DNA of 64,000 bases from an uncultured Bacteroidales bacterium (GTDB lineage Bacteria; Bacteroidota; Bacteroidia; Bacteroidales; UBA932): assembly GCA_900318355.1 (NCBI GenBank), contig ONKE01000065.1, forward strand, positions 1-64,000. Direction: 5' to 3'. Positions 61,512 through 64,000 of this stretch are shown here, piece by piece; positions within the stretch are counted from its first letter, which is position 1, and every line of letters starts with the position of its first letter. The notes below the pieces were generated by a model. It did no database searches. It was not told the origin of the DNA and saw only the letters and a program-made list of their open reading frames with translations. The translations under genes were made by a program, and so were the position numbers.

Positions 61512-61553
61512 TCATTTGCCGGACCCGCTCCTTTCAGAGTGGATCCGGCAAGT
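61512..61553. terminator. Hairpin between convergent galK and the LolA-like gene
   Basis: TTGCCGGACCCGCTC and GAGTGGATCCGGCAA pair over 15 positions with one mismatch and one wobble. No long T-run, so its strength as a terminator is uncertain. Confidence 0.5.
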
Positions 61554-61583
61554 CTTAATCTCGGGAGTGGGACGTGGTAGAGG

Positions 61584-62210
61584 CTACCTTTCGTCCTTGA
61601 TGGTGTAGCCGGGGTAGTTGGAGGCGTTGAAGGTGACCTGGGAGTCCTTGATGCCGTAGACGAGGTCGCGTATCGTAACGGTCACTCCGGACATCTTGGC
61701 GCTGAGGCTTACGGGAATATAGTCTTTCTTGCGGATGGTAAGGTTCATGGTCTTGGGGTCGTCCTTGACGGTGTTGCTCTTGGACTTTTTGCAGACAATG
61801 TTCCATACCACGGCGGTTTCGCTCGTGATTGAGACGTCGTAGCCTTCGGTGATTCCGGTGAACATCTCCGCGTTCTTTTCGGATTCTGAAGGCTCTTCCT
61901 TCTTTTCCTTGGTCTTGATAATCACCTCTTTCTTCTCGTCGTCGATGTCCCAGACAGTAGTGCCATCGATAAAGGAAACGATGGTCCTGTTCATCATTTT
62001 GCCTTCGATGCGGAGTTTGTCTCCGAGCATGTAGCTGCGGGTGCTGAAAGTTCCGAGAATGGGGATTTTCATGTCCATGGTCATGGCCATTCCGTCGTTC
62101 TCGTGCCCGTCCATCGCCTGTTCCATCCGGGCGATGATTTCGTCAGGGGTCTGGGCGAAGGCGGCCAGCGCGGTGAAAACTCCGGCGAGGAGGATAAGTA
62201 ACTTTTTCAT
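61584..62210 (-). CDS. LolA-like periplasmic lipoprotein-sorting protein
   Basis: A 208-residue exported protein (MKKLLILLAGVFTALAAFAQ) with a LolA/LolB-like beta fold: DEIIARMEQAMDG, KLRIEGKMMNRTIVSFIDGTTVWDIDDEKKEVII, NLTIRKKDYIPVSLSAKMSGVTVTI, FNASNYPGYTIKDER. The acidic-Lys insertion KTKEKKEEPSESEKNAE is unusual. It may carry lipoproteins or other acyl compounds. It follows the hydrolase gene at 62221 by 10 bp on the same strand. Confidence 0.75.
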   Translation of the reverse strand: MKKLLILLAGVFTALAAFAQTPDEIIARMEQAMDGHENDGMAMTMDMKIPILGTFSTRSYMLGDKLRIEGKMMNRTIVSFIDGTTVWDIDDEKKEVIIKTKEKKEEPSESEKNAEMFTGITEGYDVSITSETAVVWNIVCKKSKSNTVKDDPKTMNLTIRKKDYIPVSLSAKMSGVTVTIRDLVYGIKDSQVTFNASNYPGYTIKDER

Positions 62211-62220
62211 AAACAATAAA

Positions 62221-63495
62221 TTAATTTGCATTTTCAGCGGCCCATGCCCTAAGGGCTTCGATGGCCGAAACGATTACGCCGGCTTCGCCCCGGTAAGTGC
62301 CTGAGCCGTTGGGCTTATTGCAAGGGCCGTACCATTCGTAAAAGCCATTGTTTTCCAGCACGCGGTCGATCATGGGCGAGAACTCATCATACGCCTCCCG
62401 AACAAAGCCGTAGCGCACCAGCTGGCGGATCATACGGGCTCCGAACCATGTCCAGTCGCCGCCGTTCTGGTAGTTGTAGGGACGGCGGCAGGGCTCTTGG
62501 AACAGTCCCTCGGGGTAGGGAGGATAGACGGTAAGGCCTATCGTGGCCATCCCTGATTCCTCCACGTCGCGGAGCATGCGGAGGTTGACGGCGGCAATCT
62601 CCTCGCGGGAGAGCAAGCCGGCCTCGATGGCGACGGCGGTGCCTCCGTGGTAGCAGATGGCGTTTTCGTCGAAGTCGTCCGGGAAGGGGGAACCGTCCAG
62701 GTAGATGTGCGGGATGAACTTCTGGTTGTCGCTGTCCCACAGGTGCTTACGCACGTTGGCGGCGATACTCTCGCGCAGTGTCCGGTATTTCGGTTCGGGC
62801 AGCAGTCCGTCCAGGGCGTCCAGCGCCTGGAGGAAAAGGGCGTTGTCGTAAATGTCTATGCACCACTTAGTATATTCGTCGATGCGGACAATGTTGCCGG
62901 GGCCGGGCTGTACGTCGCCCCAGTCGACGGTCGTGGCGCCTGTCACCAGACCGTAGTCGTCGCTGAAGCGCTCGTTCAGGATGAACCCCACCATGCCTTC
63001 CATGCGCTCAAGGACGGTCTTGCCGCCGACGGTCTCTTCGAGGACGGAACGGTCGCCCGTCTTGCGTATATACTTGGCCGTCAGAAGGATAAGCGAAGAT
63101 TCCTGGTCCGTCTCGACCGTGTTTTTATGGCCGGTGTAGCCGGGTGCAAGGTCGGAGTAATAGACGAATTTCTCGAGGCGCGGCTTGTCTTCCTCGACCA
63201 CTCCGTCCACCATTTCGCCGTTGGGCTGCTGGAAGGCGTAGAAGCGCAGGATATTCTCGCGGATAAGCGCTTGAGGCAGCACGTCGCAAGAGGTTTCGAT
63301 GAAGGTGTTGAGGTCGCGGCACCAGACCTGGTTGTACACTGCGCCGGCATTGAATCCGGTCGCCAGGAGGGCGCGGGCCATGGAGTCGACGCGGTCGAAC
63401 CTCGAGTCTTCGAGAATGGTGCGGGCAAGCCTTCGCTGCGGGTTGCAGGCCAGGACTATAACAGCCGTTGCGGCGATGAGAAAGACTTTTTTCAT
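62221..63495 (-). CDS. Exported (alpha/alpha)-barrel glycoside hydrolase-like lipoprotein
   Basis: A protein of about 424 residues with a lipoprotein signal (MKKVFLIAATAVIVLAC). Alternating helices and motifs such as VWCRDLNTFIETSCDVLP, TVETDQESSLILLTAKYIRKTG, VDWGDVQPG, CIDIYDNALFLQALDALDGL and RRPYNYQNGGDWTWFGARMIRQLVRYG indicate an (alpha/alpha)6 glycosidase fold as in GH15/GH37/GH63/GH125-type clans. The acidic residues near WGD and GGDWTW may be catalytic. I cannot assign the family or linkage. Confidence 0.65.
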   Translation of the reverse strand: MKKVFLIAATAVIVLACNPQRRLARTILEDSRFDRVDSMARALLATGFNAGAVYNQVWCRDLNTFIETSCDVLPQALIRENILRFYAFQQPNGEMVDGVVEEDKPRLEKFVYYSDLAPGYTGHKNTVETDQESSLILLTAKYIRKTGDRSVLEETVGGKTVLERMEGMVGFILNERFSDDYGLVTGATTVDWGDVQPGPGNIVRIDEYTKWCIDIYDNALFLQALDALDGLLPEPKYRTLRESIAANVRKHLWDSDNQKFIPHIYLDGSPFPDDFDENAICYHGGTAVAIEAGLLSREEIAAVNLRMLRDVEESGMATIGLTVYPPYPEGLFQEPCRRPYNYQNGGDWTWFGARMIRQLVRYGFVREAYDEFSPMIDRVLENNGFYEWYGPCNKPNGSGTYRGEAGVIVSAIEALRAWAAENAN

Positions 63496-63541
63496 AGTGA
63501 AAATCATGTTCCTTCCGCCCAGGGATAACGGACGGCGGGAA

Positions 63542-63549
63542 CAAAGATA
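63542..63549 (-). promoter_or_regulatory. -7 box (TATCTTTG) of the hydrolase/LolA-like pair
   Basis: TATCTTTG on the minus strand, 46 bp before the hydrolase ATG, with GGAAGGAAC as ribosome site between. Confidence 0.5.
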
Positions 63550-63567
63550 CGATTTTTCCGCGAAGGG

Positions 63568-63598
63568 TTGCTATCGGCGTGAAGATTTGTTATTTTTG
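63568..63598 (+). promoter_or_regulatory. Promoter of the GDSL-type hydrolase (TTG-N20-TATTTTTG)
   Basis: TTG (63568-63570), a 20-bp spacer and TATTTTTG (63591-63598). The ATG at 63604 is only 5 bp further, so the transcript is probably leaderless. Confidence 0.65.
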
Positions 63599-63603
63599 CG
63601 GAT

Positions 63604-64000
63604 ATGAAACGCTTAATTCTCATCCTCATGGCAGCGGCCATGCTGCTGCCCGCCCGGGCCCAGGACTGGCCCGGAGTCAACCGTTATGCCCAGGCTAACG
63701 CCCAGCTCACCCAGCCGGTCAAGGTTGTCCTTATCGGCGACTCCATCACCGACGGATGGCCTGCCGCCAGGCCGGATTTCTTCTCCACCACCGGCTACAT
63801 CGGCCGCGGCATCAGCGGTCAGGTTTCGACCCAGATGCTCGCCCGCTTCATGCAGGACGTCGTTTCCCTCCACCCGAAGGTCGTCGTCATCAACGCCGGC
63901 ACCAACGACATCGCTGAAAACCAGGGCACCTACAATCCCGAGCTGACCTTCCGCAGCATCGAGGCCATGGCGCGTCTGGCCCAGTCCAACGGCATCCGTC
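63604..64000 (+). CDS. Secreted GDSL/SGNH-type hydrolase (partial, 3' end outside window)
   Basis: An open frame of 132 codons to the window edge. Signal peptide MKRLILILMAAAMLLPARAQ, block I VKVVLIGDSITDGW with the nucleophile Ser, block II Gly in GYIGRGISGQVSTQMLARF, and block III VVVINAGTNDIAENQGTYNPE with the Asn. This resembles SGNH esterases acting on acetylated sugars or lipids. The catalytic Asp-His block lies beyond the edge. Divergent from the hydrolase at 62221. Confidence 0.85.
   Translation, partial: MKRLILILMAAAMLLPARAQDWPGVNRYAQANAQLTQPVKVVLIGDSITDGWPAARPDFFSTTGYIGRGISGQVSTQMLARFMQDVVSLHPKVVVINAGTNDIAENQGTYNPELTFRSIEAMARLAQSNGIR

Noticed and set aside
1..64000. tRNA, rRNA, transposase or prophage genes
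   Set aside because: None of the gaps contains a recognisable tRNA or rRNA, and no protein resembles a transposase, integrase or phage structural protein; this was by eye only.

Overview
The window is a chromosomal segment of a Bacteroidota (Bacteroidales-type) bacterium. The evidence is a SusC/SusD pair with a hybrid two-component regulator, BACON and fimbrillin-like lipoproteins, many promoters of the Bacteroidota form TTG/TTTG-N18-20-TAnnTTTG a few bases before start codons, a GlyQS-type glycyl-tRNA synthetase, and fairly GC-rich genes with C-ending codons. I saw no rRNA, tRNA, IS element, prophage or CRISPR array. The chromosome looks typical of an uncultured gut or rumen lineage, but the species cannot be named from the sequence.

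Region 1 (1-11.5 kb, minus strand) is a hexuronate/unsaturated-uronate catabolic block: uxaA, uxaB, exuT-like MFS transporter, kdgK, eda, kduD, kduI (cut by the left edge). It sits directly downstream of, and overlaps by 4 bp, dnaE, the replicative polymerase. tonB lies upstream of dnaE. Region 2 (12.5-31.2 kb) is a polysaccharide utilisation locus: rhaM, sialate O-acetylesterase-like SGNH enzyme, three paralogous alginate-lyase-fold lipoproteins with different N-terminal modules, a Fib-succ-type lipoprotein, two tiny peptide genes absent from ordinary gene calls, a GH105 unsaturated uronyl hydrolase, SusD, SusC, and a divergent hybrid two-component system. Lyases, GH105, KduI/KduD, KdgK and Eda form a continuous route from an acidic, probably rhamnose- and acetyl-bearing glycan to pyruvate and glyceraldehyde-3-phosphate.

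Region 3 (31-45 kb) is housekeeping: glyS, folK-sufT-sufE-sufS, ruvA, mnmG-ybeY, hflX, frdAB (no cytochrome b gene beside it) and ruvB. Two parS-like palindromes (37.09 and 37.44 kb, the second inside mnmG) and an AT-rich gap at 44.8-45.1 kb, where gene direction flips, suggest an origin-proximal position. Two copies of a structured repeat, with a conserved core but different yet self-complementary arms, lie in the ruvA leader and between ruvB and frdA.

Region 4 (45-64 kb) runs mostly on the plus strand: an outer-membrane receptor, mfd, coaX, an outer-membrane barrel, a TPR protein, lptC, ppiD-like foldase, a DUF4377-type lipoprotein, ychF (minus), an EEP-fold hydrolase, galK, a LolA-like protein and an (alpha/alpha)-barrel hydrolase (both minus), and a GDSL-type hydrolase cut by the right edge. 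A separate 27-28 bp dispersed repeat occurs three times (0.69, 2.2 and 31.9 kb), once in frame inside a gene.
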